In this document: positions 8,370 to 17,052 of the stretch, in pieces
Numbering within the stretch: the stretch's first letter is position 1
Layout: every line of letters begins with the position of its first letter
Source: Uliginosibacterium gangwonense DSM 18521
GTDB taxonomy: Bacteria > Pseudomonadota > Gammaproteobacteria > Burkholderiales > Rhodocyclaceae
Direction of reading: 5' to 3'
DNA: 64,000 nucleotides
Assembly: GCF_000373965.1 (NCBI RefSeq)
Contig: NZ_KB892843.1
Span: 1 to 64,000, forward strand
Made by a program: the position numbers and the translations under genes
Notes under the pieces: model-generated
Seen by the model: the letters and a program-made list of their open reading frames with translations, nothing else
The model's database searches: none
What the model was told of the DNA's origin: nothing

Positions 8370-11300
8370 TCAACTTGCACGCCCTGGACAGGAAAAATTC
8401 CTCAGCAAAGAACTACTGAACGGATTGCCTCCACTACTATCTATTTCCAATACTGCACGACGGTTTTCGAATTCAAATTCAACGGCAACCCGCCCGGCGC
8501 TTGCCGTATTGATCATTTTGCCCCGTTCCATCAAGTGGAATAGCGCCCAAGGCCCCTGCATCTGAATAGAAGAGGTGTCTGCCTTGATGCGCGGATTAGC
8601 CGTCACTTCCGCCATTGCACCACCGCGACTTCCTGGCCATGGAATCGTCATAGACTGAACGGGCCCATGAGCATATCGCATGATCTGGCCGTCGACATCG
8701 AGGACCAATTCCGTGATCGTGGGATCCAACAATTGAACCTTGACATCCCCCTTCCATGCCATCCGTTTTGCCCCGGGTTCCTTGAACAGCAACTCACGAA
8801 TCTGGGCAATCTGGGCGAATGAATCGGGATTAGGGCCTTCCTTCGCCAGCAGCTTGAGCAACTCACCTGTCAAAGTAGGTCCACTTTTGGCAGCTTCCGG
8901 CGCTTTCCCATTCGCCAGGGCTCCGGCGCCAACCTGCAGGTTTGCAAATTCAGGGCTTTTGTAATGCCAAGGCCGACTTGATGTATCAACCAAAGGCATC
9001 AAGTACTTGGTGAAATATTCATCTGCTGCCCCGCCAGCTGCAAACAGAGCGTTAAAGTCGTCTATCGAAACTTCCTGGGCACTTGCGGCAAATGGATAAC
9101 GCCCTGCAATATTTTTCCGGCAAGGCTCCCCCACCATGAGTGAAAGCATACCAACCAACTGGTCCATCTGAGCCTGAGCCTGCACCCGGAGAATGTTGGC
9201 AGCCCCCTGTGCTACGCGCTCGGAACCACTCGCGCCAATGCCAAGCAAGATTTCACGAAACGGTGCGGGCAGTTTTTCTGCCTCTATTTTCAGCTTTGTT
9301 TCCGTTTCAGTTCCTGCTGGCGGTAGGCTCCCCGAGTTGATCGCAGTATCGGCAACGACCAGAACGGTGTAATATTCGCTTAACAAATTCGTGATCGTAT
9401 CCAGCGCAACCTTGCCTCCAGGCTGCCCGCCTGCATCGGATTGTCCGATCACAACCTCACGTAGAGCGCCGAAACGCTCGTCGACATACTGGCGTTCAAT
9501 GCGCTGTTCCGGGCGCAAGTCAAAATTTTTGTCTACTTTGCTTTTTTGCTCTTCCAGCTGTGCCGATGCTTTGTCGAAAAATGAACTTTCCTGTTCTCCC
9601 AACTTAAGCGGTCTGGATAGCGTGGTCTCTCTCGCAGCCATACGCCCCAACCGAATCAACGGAGAATTGGGCGCAGCCAGCTGACGCAATACATTCAGGT
9701 TAAATGCAAGGGTTCCTTGGCCTTCGGTGTGGACCAGACGCAGATCCTCAAGAAAGGCTGTCCACAACTGCGCATATTCAGTCAGATAGAGGCGCCGGAT
9801 TTCCTCAACCAGCGCGGCCGACTCAGATTTGTTTGCGGAAATATCCGAATCGCTTTTTTTTTGCCCGCCTGTTGCTTCCAGACGCCCCATCACCCAAGCG
9901 TCATCTTGCAGGGCGACGGCAACCAATTCAGGCAGCTTCTTGGCAAAGAATTTGTGATAGCCGTCATAGGTAAACAAGCCCGGCACACCTTTTTCAAGGC
10001 TTTCACCGGATGTGCGACTAAACAATGTGCTTGCGTGCGGCCCTAGTGCGCTGACCAAGGTGAAATCCTGCGGAGTATCCTGGCTGATAGCAGCCTTGGC
10101 ACGCTCGTACAGGCGCTCACTGCTGGAAGTCTTGTCGAGAAAACTTCGAACTTGCCGAACCAAAGCCTCGTTGCGCGCAGAAGAGGACTGCACCACCCGG
10201 TTCCCTGAGAACATGGCCTCCAAATGCGCCACCATGGCAGCACTATTGTTGAAGCTCTGCGCCAAACCGGGCACTTGTTGTACTTTGGTCTTCCCCGTGT
10301 CTCCGCTCTTGGACTTTTCCTGCTCCTTGCCGGAACTATCCTGCCAATCCTTAATCACCCAACTCCGCAGGTCAGCCGCAGCAGCCTGAGTTCCCGAAAA
10401 CTGCTGTGCATCGTGCAGCAGGAGATACACCCGTAACGTATCGTAGGCCAGTTTGGAATTATCAGAAGCAATCGCATCACGCATGACATATTCCATACGA
10501 TTTTCGATCACCGGCAGCATCAATTTGTCTTGCAGGTATGCATAAATCTGCCCCGAAGACACGTTGACCTGGTCTGCGGTATAAAGCCCGTAAAGATAGG
10601 TACTCGATGGGTCGTTCAAGTCCAACCCGAGGTGAACCGGCAGTTCCTTTGCCAACGTCAAGACCTGGATGACCTGCCCCATATCCATCTTCTCGAAGAG
10701 CTGACGCACTTCGCTGCTCAGCTCAGTGGTCTTCGAGCCCACCTCTTTGAGAAAAGCCTGGTTATTGCCATAACTCAGCGCTAACGCATTTGTCATCCAT
10801 ACAAAAATCACCAAAACCAGAGTATGCCCGATCAAGCGCAAGAGCCTGAGCCTTGCCTCCCATCTTAAATTGGGCTTAACCAGATGCGCTTCGGGGAAGA
10901 TTACCCGCATCAGCACCTCGGTGACGAAATAGCTTCGGGTACCGACCGTACTCGAACGACGCTCATCGCCGCTTTTAGTCGCGCCCGTAATACTCTGCGC
11001 AATATTCGCCAATGCCCGCCGCAGCCTCGGCACCAAAGCCTTATGATCTGCAACAACCTGGCGGGAAGGATCTTGCATCGCACTGGTAAGATAAACGCCT
11101 CGCAACATATGCGTCAGTTGTGTGGTATCAAACCGTGAATCCGTAAATACGGCATCAAGCAACTCGATCAAGGGCGCTTGTAAAGCTGCCAGTTCATAAG
11201 GAAGCAAGTACAGGGACTGGCGGCGGTCCAGTTCAAATTCTTCCTGCAGACGTGTAGCCACCCCTTCGGAAATGCGACGCGCAAGTGCTTCAAGTTCGCT

Positions 11301-12593
11301 GCCGATCTGCTGACGCAGAGGAGCCCCGGAATCAGAATCTTTCGCCCCTGCTGCTTCAGTTTTGGCTGTATCGGCTTTTCGATCTTTTGCCGCACCCTTA
11401 CTCTTTTCATCCCAAGGCAGCGTGAATCCCCAGACTTGGGAACGCGCTTCGGTCGTCAAACTGCTGAAGTATTCAGAAAATCCACGCAGAACATCTGCTT
11501 TGGTCAGCAGAACGTAAACAGGAAAGCGTATCCCCAGTTCTTGTCTGAGTTCCGCCAATCTGGCGCGCAGACGTGCGGCATGCGCCATGCGCTTGCCATG
11601 ATCGCTGGATAACAATTCGGCGACATCGACAGCCAGCAAGGCCCCATTGACTGGCGCTCGCGTCCGGGTCTGGCGCAGTACACGTAAAAATCCGAGCCAC
11701 TCTGCAGTATTGATCTGTTGTTGGGAGGCTGGCTTCTCGGCAGGGCTGCCATTCTTCTCACCGTTATCCTGCCCAAGGGTCTCCACCGGAGCTTGTTTTT
11801 CGCCATCGTCCTGTGCCGTATAGCGGCCTGCGGTATCGATCAACACCGCCTCGTTCGTGAACCACCAGACACATTGCTGCGTTCCGGTATTCTGCGCCAA
11901 GGTTATCTTGGCACTGGCAGCGCCAAGCTGCTCAGCAACAGGGAACCTCAAGCCAGAATTCAGCAATGCCGTTGTCTTACCCGCCCCAGGATTACCAATA
12001 ATCATATACCAGGGAAGTTCGTAGAGATAACGCTTCCCTTCGAGCAACCTGCGCAAGCCCGCCCAGATAGACCCTGTGCCGCCGGCCACGGTCATGTGCA
12101 TCTGTTTCAATTGCGCTACCGCTTTTTTGGCCAGATCGCTTATTGCGCGAATCTCTTCCTTGGCCAGATTCTGGCGACCTTCGGAACGCTTGAAGAGACG
12201 TTGGGCAAAGGCCTCATCATTACGGATTAGCTGCCACAGTTTGTACACACCCCAGGCCGCGTAACACACGAGGATGAAAACGATCACCCCCACACGCACC
12301 CAAACGCTTTCCAGCGGATGGAGCGTACCAAATGCAAACAGAGGGCCAGCATGCCAGACAAGAAGCGCTAAGGCGGTCACCCCCACGATGGACATGGACC
12401 ACCCAAGCAGGCCCAGAATAACCAATACCCCCAACATCACGATCACCGTGACACGCATGCCAGCGGTCTCAAGCGGATGCAGCCCACCAAACGCCAACCA
12501 GGGACCAACAAACCAGATCGCCAGGCCAAGCAGAATCAAGGCCAAGAAAGCCAGGATGGCCTTAAACATCTGTGATTTGAAAAACTGTTGCAT
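8370..12593 (-). CDS. tssM: Type VI secretion membrane complex protein TssM (IcmF family)
   Basis: TssM forms the inner-membrane ring with TssL and spans the periplasm to reach TssJ. The 1407-residue product has N-terminal membrane helices within residues 12-120 and a P-loop GNPGAGKTTALLNSG at about 200-214. There is a further helix near 605 (TLVLVIFVWMTNALAL), then a long periplasmic part with the DUF1215/IcmF-C region (FSCPGRAS at the extreme end). The N-terminus is odd: the segment at 30-52 is repeated at 83-105 with 15 of 23 positions identical (GPxxAFGxLHPLE...RVxVIV). The membrane hairpin therefore appears duplicated. The start ATG at 12593 has only a weak ribosome site. It is 15 bases after tssL. 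Confidence 0.96.
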   Translation of the reverse strand: MQQFFKSQMFKAILAFLALILLGLAIWFVGPWLAFGGLHPLETAGMRVTVIVMLGVLVILGLLGWSMSIVGVTALALLVWHAGPLFAFGTLHPLESVWVRVGVIVFILVCYAAWGVYKLWQLIRNDEAFAQRLFKRSEGRQNLAKEEIRAISDLAKKAVAQLKQMHMTVAGGTGSIWAGLRRLLEGKRYLYELPWYMIIGNPGAGKTTALLNSGLRFPVAEQLGAASAKITLAQNTGTQQCVWWFTNEAVLIDTAGRYTAQDDGEKQAPVETLGQDNGEKNGSPAEKPASQQQINTAEWLGFLRVLRQTRTRAPVNGALLAVDVAELLSSDHGKRMAHAARLRARLAELRQELGIRFPVYVLLTKADVLRGFSEYFSSLTTEARSQVWGFTLPWDEKSKGAAKDRKADTAKTEAAGAKDSDSGAPLRQQIGSELEALARRISEGVATRLQEEFELDRRQSLYLLPYELAALQAPLIELLDAVFTDSRFDTTQLTHMLRGVYLTSAMQDPSRQVVADHKALVPRLRRALANIAQSITGATKSGDERRSSTVGTRSYFVTEVLMRVIFPEAHLVKPNLRWEARLRLLRLIGHTLVLVIFVWMTNALALSYGNNQAFLKEVGSKTTELSSEVRQLFEKMDMGQVIQVLTLAKELPVHLGLDLNDPSSTYLYGLYTADQVNVSSGQIYAYLQDKLMLPVIENRMEYVMRDAIASDNSKLAYDTLRVYLLLHDAQQFSGTQAAAADLRSWVIKDWQDSSGKEQEKSKSGDTGKTKVQQVPGLAQSFNNSAAMVAHLEAMFSGNRVVQSSSARNEALVRQVRSFLDKTSSSERLYERAKAAISQDTPQDFTLVSALGPHASTLFSRTSGESLEKGVPGLFTYDGYHKFFAKKLPELVAVALQDDAWVMGRLEATGGQKKSDSDISANKSESAALVEEIRRLYLTEYAQLWTAFLEDLRLVHTEGQGTLAFNLNVLRQLAAPNSPLIRLGRMAARETTLSRPLKLGEQESSFFDKASAQLEEQKSKVDKNFDLRPEQRIERQYVDERFGALREVVIGQSDAGGQPGGKVALDTITNLLSEYYTVLVVADTAINSGSLPPAGTETETKLKIEAEKLPAPFREILLGIGASGSERVAQGAANILRVQAQAQMDQLVGMLSLMVGEPCRKNIAGRYPFAASAQEVSIDDFNALFAAGGAADEYFTKYLMPLVDTSSRPWHYKSPEFANLQVGAGALANGKAPEAAKSGPTLTGELLKLLAKEGPNPDSFAQIAQIRELLFKEPGAKRMAWKGDVKVQLLDPTITELVLDVDGQIMRYAHGPVQSMTIPWPGSRGGAMAEVTANPRIKADTSSIQMQGPWALFHLMERGKMINTASAGRVAVEFEFENRRAVLEIDSSGGNPFSSSLLRNFSCPGRAS

Positions 12594-12608
12594 GGTCTTT
12601 TGTCCCTG

Positions 12609-13985
12609 TTATTTCCCTTGAACGTCCGACTTTGCCGAATCGTTCAGTACCTCGATCTCCACGCGACGATTCAGCGCACGTCCTGCTGTCGTCGTATTTG
12701 GCATCGCAGGTTGCGTATCGCCTTTTCCTACAATTTCGATCCGTGCCGAGTCCACGCCCTTCTCGGTCAAAACCTCTGCCACACTTTGAGCCCGCTTCTC
12801 TGAGAGCTGCTGGTTATCCGCAAACTGTGGTCTAGGCTTTAGCAGGGGCTGGTTGTCGGTATGGCCCACCACACGTACCTTTCCCTTCACATCGTTGATG
12901 GCCTCACCCACCTTGTCGATCATCGCTCTTGAAGTCGGACTCAACTGCGCGAGCCCCCCGGCAAACATTCCATCCCCTTTGAATACCACCAGAGAATGCT
13001 CATCGTTCTCGTCAACGCGAACCTTGCCTTGAGCAATCTCAGGCGCCAGAATTTCGGCCAAACGTAAGGAGCGCCCCGTGGGCGCAGAAGGCGCGTCAAT
13101 CTCACGAATAGCGGCAATCTTCTTTTCAAGGGCATCCGCTTCATGTAACAACTGATACTTGTACCAGGCAAACTGCCCGAACAGCGCAAGCCCCAACACA
13201 CTTGCCGAAACCCAAACGGGAACTGCACGCAAAAACTTAAATTTGCCCTGACCGGCGCCCTTCCAATGCGTGGACAGCTCTCTTGATACAGGCTCCCGGC
13301 TCGCAGCCACCATCGTGTAAAGACGATGACGAATAGTTTCTATCATCCGATGGCCATCGGGCTGGATTCGGTAATCCCCCATGAAGCCCAGGCTCAGGAT
13401 ATGATGCATGACTTCCAGCACATATAGATGTTCTTGGGGAGAATTCGCCAAGCGCCCAATGAGCAAAAATACGGTCTTTCCCCCTTGGCTTTCACCATGA
13501 AACTTGTTCAGCAGAGAACGCGTCGACCACATGCCAGTGCCGCCCAAATCATCACGACTCCAGGGTTTGAGGTTCGCAGCTTCGTCAAGCGCTGTGCATA
13601 AAGCATAACGTACCGCGAGCATATGATCCTGGCGCAAATTGGCCTGCTCACACAATCGCGTGTAGGTCTGCACTTCCTGCATCAGAAGTTGATGCAATCC
13701 GTCGACACCCTGCCGATCAAGATTCGAGGGCATCTCAGCCAGGCAACGCAATAATCCGCTGGCCGCCTCAAGGAAAGGATTACGATGAACCTCCTGAGCA
13801 TGCAGAACGGCAGCCAAGCGTTCCTCATTGTTCGACCCAGGCTCAAAGCTCAACACAATCGGCGCTGCATCCCTGGGGAAAGACGCCGCACCGCTGTCGC
13901 CGGTCTCGGCCCCACGCGCTGCCCAGTCTTCTATCCCCGCCGCTTCCGAAAATTCGTTCTCGATCATGCTCGCTTCCACTCTCAT
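12609..13985 (-). CDS. tssL: Type VI secretion protein TssL with OmpA-type peptidoglycan-binding domain
   Basis: TssL is the DotU-type partner of TssM. The 458-residue product has a low-complexity start, then the cytoplasmic DotU domain at about 55-235 (ARYALCTALDEA-type core at 125-136, HGESQGGKTVFLLI at 163-176). One transmembrane helix follows at about 254-274 (AVPVWVSASVLGLALFGQ). A periplasmic OmpA-like domain occupies about 315-450, with VVGHTDNQPLL, QLSEKRAQSVAEVL and LNRRVEIEVL. This fused or evolved TssL can anchor the complex to peptidoglycan, removing the need for a separate TagL. The start at 13985 is chosen with AGGA upstream; the ATG at 13967 has GGAAG and is nearly as good. It precedes tssM by 15 bases and follows the PAAR gene after a 267-base gap. 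Confidence 0.95.
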   Translation of the reverse strand: MRVEASMIENEFSEAAGIEDWAARGAETGDSGAASFPRDAAPIVLSFEPGSNNEERLAAVLHAQEVHRNPFLEAASGLLRCLAEMPSNLDRQGVDGLHQLLMQEVQTYTRLCEQANLRQDHMLAVRYALCTALDEAANLKPWSRDDLGGTGMWSTRSLLNKFHGESQGGKTVFLLIGRLANSPQEHLYVLEVMHHILSLGFMGDYRIQPDGHRMIETIRHRLYTMVAASREPVSRELSTHWKGAGQGKFKFLRAVPVWVSASVLGLALFGQFAWYKYQLLHEADALEKKIAAIREIDAPSAPTGRSLRLAEILAPEIAQGKVRVDENDEHSLVVFKGDGMFAGGLAQLSPTSRAMIDKVGEAINDVKGKVRVVGHTDNQPLLKPRPQFADNQQLSEKRAQSVAEVLTEKGVDSARIEIVGKGDTQPAMPNTTTAGRALNRRVEIEVLNDSAKSDVQGK

Positions 13986-14252
13986 CGCCTAATTTCCTGT
14001 CTTAACTCAAGACACGGAAAATCCCTGTTTTCTTCCGAACAACGCCGCACGAATACATTCAAGATACTCAAGAAATGTTTCCTGATCATACGGACAGCAG
14101 CTCTCCCCTTGCATTTTCCCTGTACTGCTACGACTGACAGATCCGCACTCATGGCAAACAACTGGCATTGATGCTTCCGCACCAATTCATGACCAAGCAT
14201 CAATCATGGATTTATCGAGACCGCCGAATCTCTCTGCCTTCAGCCGACAAAA

Positions 14253-14531
14253 CTAGCCATATGTAGCCGTAACCGACCCAATGAGACTGCAACCACAAAC
14301 AGTTTTATGCCCTTCCAATGCCACTGGAATGCCATCAATCAGGCAGCCGGATTCCCCCTCGATAATGGGATTGACTCCATGAGGCTGACCATTTGGAAAC
14401 AAGGCTGGACAATTCACCTTGTCTCCCAGTCTCGCCACGGGCTTGCCATCAATCTGGTGGGTCGAAGAGCCACTGATCACAGTGCCACCATGATCAGTCG
14501 AATCACCCAGCACAATAATTTTTCGTCCCAT
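14253..14531 (-). CDS. PAAR-domain spike-tip protein
   Basis: This 92-residue protein is a stand-alone PAAR protein, the conical metal-binding tip that caps VgrG. It has the repeated pattern GDSTDHGGTVISGSS, then VARLGDKVNCP, EGESGCLIDGIPVALEGHKT and VCGCSLIGS. The three conserved histidine/cysteine positions expected of a PAAR zinc site can be seen. I start it at the ATG at 14531, whose A is shared with the tssK stop codon (TGATG) and which has a GGGGGG run upstream. An upstream in-frame ATG would overlap tssK further. It has no effector extension. The tight coupling to tssK suggests it is the core tip of this machine. Confidence 0.9.
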   Translation of the reverse strand: MGRKIIVLGDSTDHGGTVISGSSTHQIDGKPVARLGDKVNCPALFPNGQPHGVNPIIEGESGCLIDGIPVALEGHKTVCGCSLIGSVTATYG

Positions 14532-15874
14532 CAGCGCACCCCCCATAATTCCATACGCAAACCAGGAAATTGTGTTGCCACATGCAAACCAATACCGCCA
14601 TGTGTGAGCATGTGTTCCCAAAGCCCGCCCTGCGGTTCGATCTGGAAGTAGACATAGCCCGCATTAAACGGAATTTGGCGAGGAGGCACAGGCAACACAC
14701 GCAATACGATCCCAGGCAAGTGAAGACGAACAAGCTCGGGAAGCCGATCAGCTGGCGCGAGCTTGCAATGAGCAGGGAATTTCTGCGAGAGCAAATCGCC
14801 CGGCATATTCGCAGTCACAACCAAGACCAGATTGCTGAAACTACGTATCTCGGCCGGGTCAAGGCTGGCCAGATACATGCCATGCTGTTTCTGAACAAGA
14901 TCGATACACTGGGCGCTTCTGACCAGCAGGTTATTCAGCAATTCACGCGTATCCTCGACCAGTGGTTTGAACGTGTTGTAAGGATCTAGATGGCGATATG
15001 CGGGAACCTGAGCGGGACGTCGCGTCTGCGTCCGGATAAAGGTCGACAACTCCCCGGCCATACTACGCAAGAGGGTATAGGCATCCTCTGGCGAGGTCTC
15101 CTTCACACGCAACATGTGATCGAGCAAAGGCTCATAACGATTCAAAATCTGAAGCAATAGAAAATCGCTAACTTCCGCCGCCTGGGTCGCGCCCGTTCCA
15201 ACACTTCCACTTAGGCGTTGCGCAAGCTGTTCCGCACGCTGCCGGGTGGTGCCATGCAATTGGCTTAACCACTGGGTCAGCAAATCACTTGCGCCATAGC
15301 AGTTGACTGGAGGAATAAAGGTGCTTTCAATTTCTGCGCTGCCATCTGAGCGCAATGCAACCACTTTTGCCAAGGGCAATCCCATCCACGCACTGGTCAG
15401 TTCCTTCTCAGGAACCAGCATCAGGCGAAGACGCCCAAGTTGTACCGTTTTCGGGCCTTGGCCGATTGAGTTTGAATCGGGAAGTTCAGCATCAAACACC
15501 GTATTACGTGCGCTTGAACCGGGAGCATTGTCAAACGAGGTCTCTTCCCCGTTCGGTACGCGTGTGGCCAACGCAAGATAGATGGTTTGACCAAGATGCT
15601 CCGGCAGGAGCGACAACGGTGGAGGTGGAGGAGTCTGCCCAGGCAACTCAAATGGGGTGCCATCTGCATAAATCCCCGCCGCGTTGGCCAGGACTAGCTT
15701 GCCTAACGTTAAGGACTCGCTATCAATCCTGTAATGGCTGAATCCCCAATAAAAAGGCGAAATGGGCTGGCAACGCTTGTGCGCGAAAGTCTCAAAATAT
15801 CGCTCTTGCTGCTGGAAAAGCTGGGGACGCAAGAACAGCCCCTCGCTCCAGATAACTTTATTGGTCCAAGACAT
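14531..15874 (-). CDS. tssK: Type VI secretion baseplate adaptor TssK
   Basis: TssK is a phage receptor-binding-protein-like trimer that links the baseplate to the TssL-TssM membrane complex. The 447-residue length is standard. The N-terminus NKVIWSEGLFLRPQLFQQQE is the family hallmark, followed by the FxWGFxxYxID-type block at about 42-52. The C-terminal half includes YRHLDPYNTFKPLVEDTREL near residue 290 and a C-terminal shoulder ending FPGLRMELWGVR. It overlaps the PAAR gene by one base and follows tssJ by 23 bases. No anomalies. Confidence 0.96.
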   Translation of the reverse strand: MSWTNKVIWSEGLFLRPQLFQQQERYFETFAHKRCQPISPFYWGFSHYRIDSESLTLGKLVLANAAGIYADGTPFELPGQTPPPPPLSLLPEHLGQTIYLALATRVPNGEETSFDNAPGSSARNTVFDAELPDSNSIGQGPKTVQLGRLRLMLVPEKELTSAWMGLPLAKVVALRSDGSAEIESTFIPPVNCYGASDLLTQWLSQLHGTTRQRAEQLAQRLSGSVGTGATQAAEVSDFLLLQILNRYEPLLDHMLRVKETSPEDAYTLLRSMAGELSTFIRTQTRRPAQVPAYRHLDPYNTFKPLVEDTRELLNNLLVRSAQCIDLVQKQHGMYLASLDPAEIRSFSNLVLVVTANMPGDLLSQKFPAHCKLAPADRLPELVRLHLPGIVLRVLPVPPRQIPFNAGYVYFQIEPQGGLWEHMLTHGGIGLHVATQFPGLRMELWGVR

Positions 15875-15897
15875 AATCGTAGAAAAGCTAAAAGCCT

Positions 15898-16407
15898 TTA
15901 TTCCCCGGAAATGGTGATGCCTTGTGGCAAGAGTTGCACATTGAGAACCGCCTTATTGGCTGGCATCAACGTTCGATACCATGCTGCATCAGGCGCCTCC
16001 TTGAGTTTGTAGACAACCCGCCAAGTCGCGTTGGCGAGATCCCGATAACCAGCCAGAAAACCTATCGCCGTACTCTGCGACTTGGTTTTTCTTTCGATAG
16101 TACGGACTTCCCCGGGCCTGAGAATAAACTCATCCTTTGCAAGCATATCTGCTGCAAGCATGGTTTTATCCGACGTGTCGAGCCCAAAATAGTCGCCTTC
16201 CAAAAACGAAGCGCTGTCCTTCAATTCGTATACCCGAACCTTGATCGGTGATGGTCTTCCCCCCTGATCAGGGTTGACGCCTTGCGTTGCTTCAATCTTC
16301 AGAAGCAATTTTGTAGGTTCCTTAGCGTCTTCTGCCCTGGCTATCACAGAAAACAACAAGCCTAATGACAGAAAAGTCACGATGCTCATTATTCTGAAAG
16401 TCTTCAT
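15898..16407 (-). CDS. tssJ: Type VI secretion protein TssJ (SciN family) without a lipobox
   Basis: TssJ normally is an outer-membrane lipoprotein whose beta-sandwich binds the periplasmic end of TssM. The 169-residue product has the right position and the fold signature: KIEATQGVNPDQGGRPSPI, VRVYELKDSASFLEGDYF, and a C-terminal VQLLPQGITIS strand. Its signal peptide (residues 1-25, hydrophobic FLSLGLLFSVIA) ends in ARA-ED, a signal peptidase I type site. No cysteine exists anywhere in the protein, so it cannot be lipidated in the usual way if this start is right. An alternative ATG at 16389 would not add one. How it is tethered is unknown. Confidence 0.88.
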   Translation of the reverse strand: MKTFRIMSIVTFLSLGLLFSVIARAEDAKEPTKLLLKIEATQGVNPDQGGRPSPIKVRVYELKDSASFLEGDYFGLDTSDKTMLAADMLAKDEFILRPGEVRTIERKTKSQSTAIGFLAGYRDLANATWRVVYKLKEAPDAAWYRTLMPANKAVLNVQLLPQGITISGE

Positions 16408-16450
16408 CGTTCGCGCTTAAAAAGTGGATAGCCATAGAGAAGGCACAATC

Positions 16451-16489
16451 GCGGAAGAAGCGAATCCCTAAGGATACGGCTTCTTCCGC
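16451..16489. other. Hairpin between hcp and tssJ
   Basis: An 11-base arm (GCGGAAGAAGC, 16451-16461) is matched perfectly by 16479-16489, with an inner ATCC/GGAT pairing at 16464-16467 and 16472-16475. It lies in the 120-base gap after hcp on the minus strand. No T-run follows, so it is either a partial terminator or an mRNA-stabilising 3' structure. Either would help hcp exceed the expression of the downstream genes. Confidence 0.6.
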
Positions 16490-16527
16490 TAATTCCGAAC
16501 ACCCAGAGGCATCCGGTATTACAAAAA

Positions 16528-17010
16528 TCAGGCCTCTTTGTTTTGCTTGATGTCGTAGCCGGCCGTCACAGCGCCGCCCGAACCGCCCTGCTGGTTCTGC
16601 ACCGTGTACTCCTGCTTGACCTTGGCAAACGACAGGCTGACTTGTTCCTTTACGCCGTCTTCGGTATTGGAACCTCCCGGCAATACATTGGTGATCACCA
16701 CATCGGTCATGCTGATCTTCAGGTATTCCAGAGGATTGCCACCCGCCTTACGGACAACCAGCGTGGCTTCCGAAATATGCTTGCCGGTCAGGCAGAACTT
16801 CATCAGGTTCGGGCTGGAACGGTCAACAAAGTGCGTGAAGTTCAAATCCTTGACCGTAGCCTTGCCGGAACCACCGCCAGAGCCGGTGTGCATATTGGAC
16901 TCTTGCAGAACCTGCCAATCCCAGCTCAGAACTTCAATTTCATTCTTGTGGCTGGAATCCAGGCTCTCGCCGTCAATGCCATTGATCTTCAGAAAAATAT
17001 CTTGTGCCAT
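16528..17010 (-). CDS. hcp: Type VI secretion tube protein Hcp (TssD)
   Basis: Hcp hexamers stack to form the inner tube of the needle and are the classic secreted marker of T6SS. The 160-residue product has the Hcp1 family features: start MAQDIFLKINGIDGES, then EVLSWDWQVLQ, the GSGKATVKDLNFTHFVDRSS block and PLEYLKISMTDVVITNV. The C-terminus SFAKVKQEYTVQNQQGGSGG is also typical. The ribosome site AAGGGG lies five bases before the ATG and is among the best in the cluster. It follows tssC by 42 bases. A strong hairpin lies downstream before tssJ. Confidence 0.97.
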   Translation of the reverse strand: MAQDIFLKINGIDGESLDSSHKNEIEVLSWDWQVLQESNMHTGSGGGSGKATVKDLNFTHFVDRSSPNLMKFCLTGKHISEATLVVRKAGGNPLEYLKISMTDVVITNVLPGGSNTEDGVKEQVSLSFAKVKQEYTVQNQQGGSGGAVTAGYDIKQNKEA

Positions 17011-17052
17011 AAAGGCCCCTTTCCTTTTTTGTTGAGTTAAAACTACGAACGG

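Noticed and set aside
13982-14203. 73-codon minus-strand frame between PAAR and tssL
   Set aside because: No ribosome site and no recognisable protein pattern; the gap appears non-coding.
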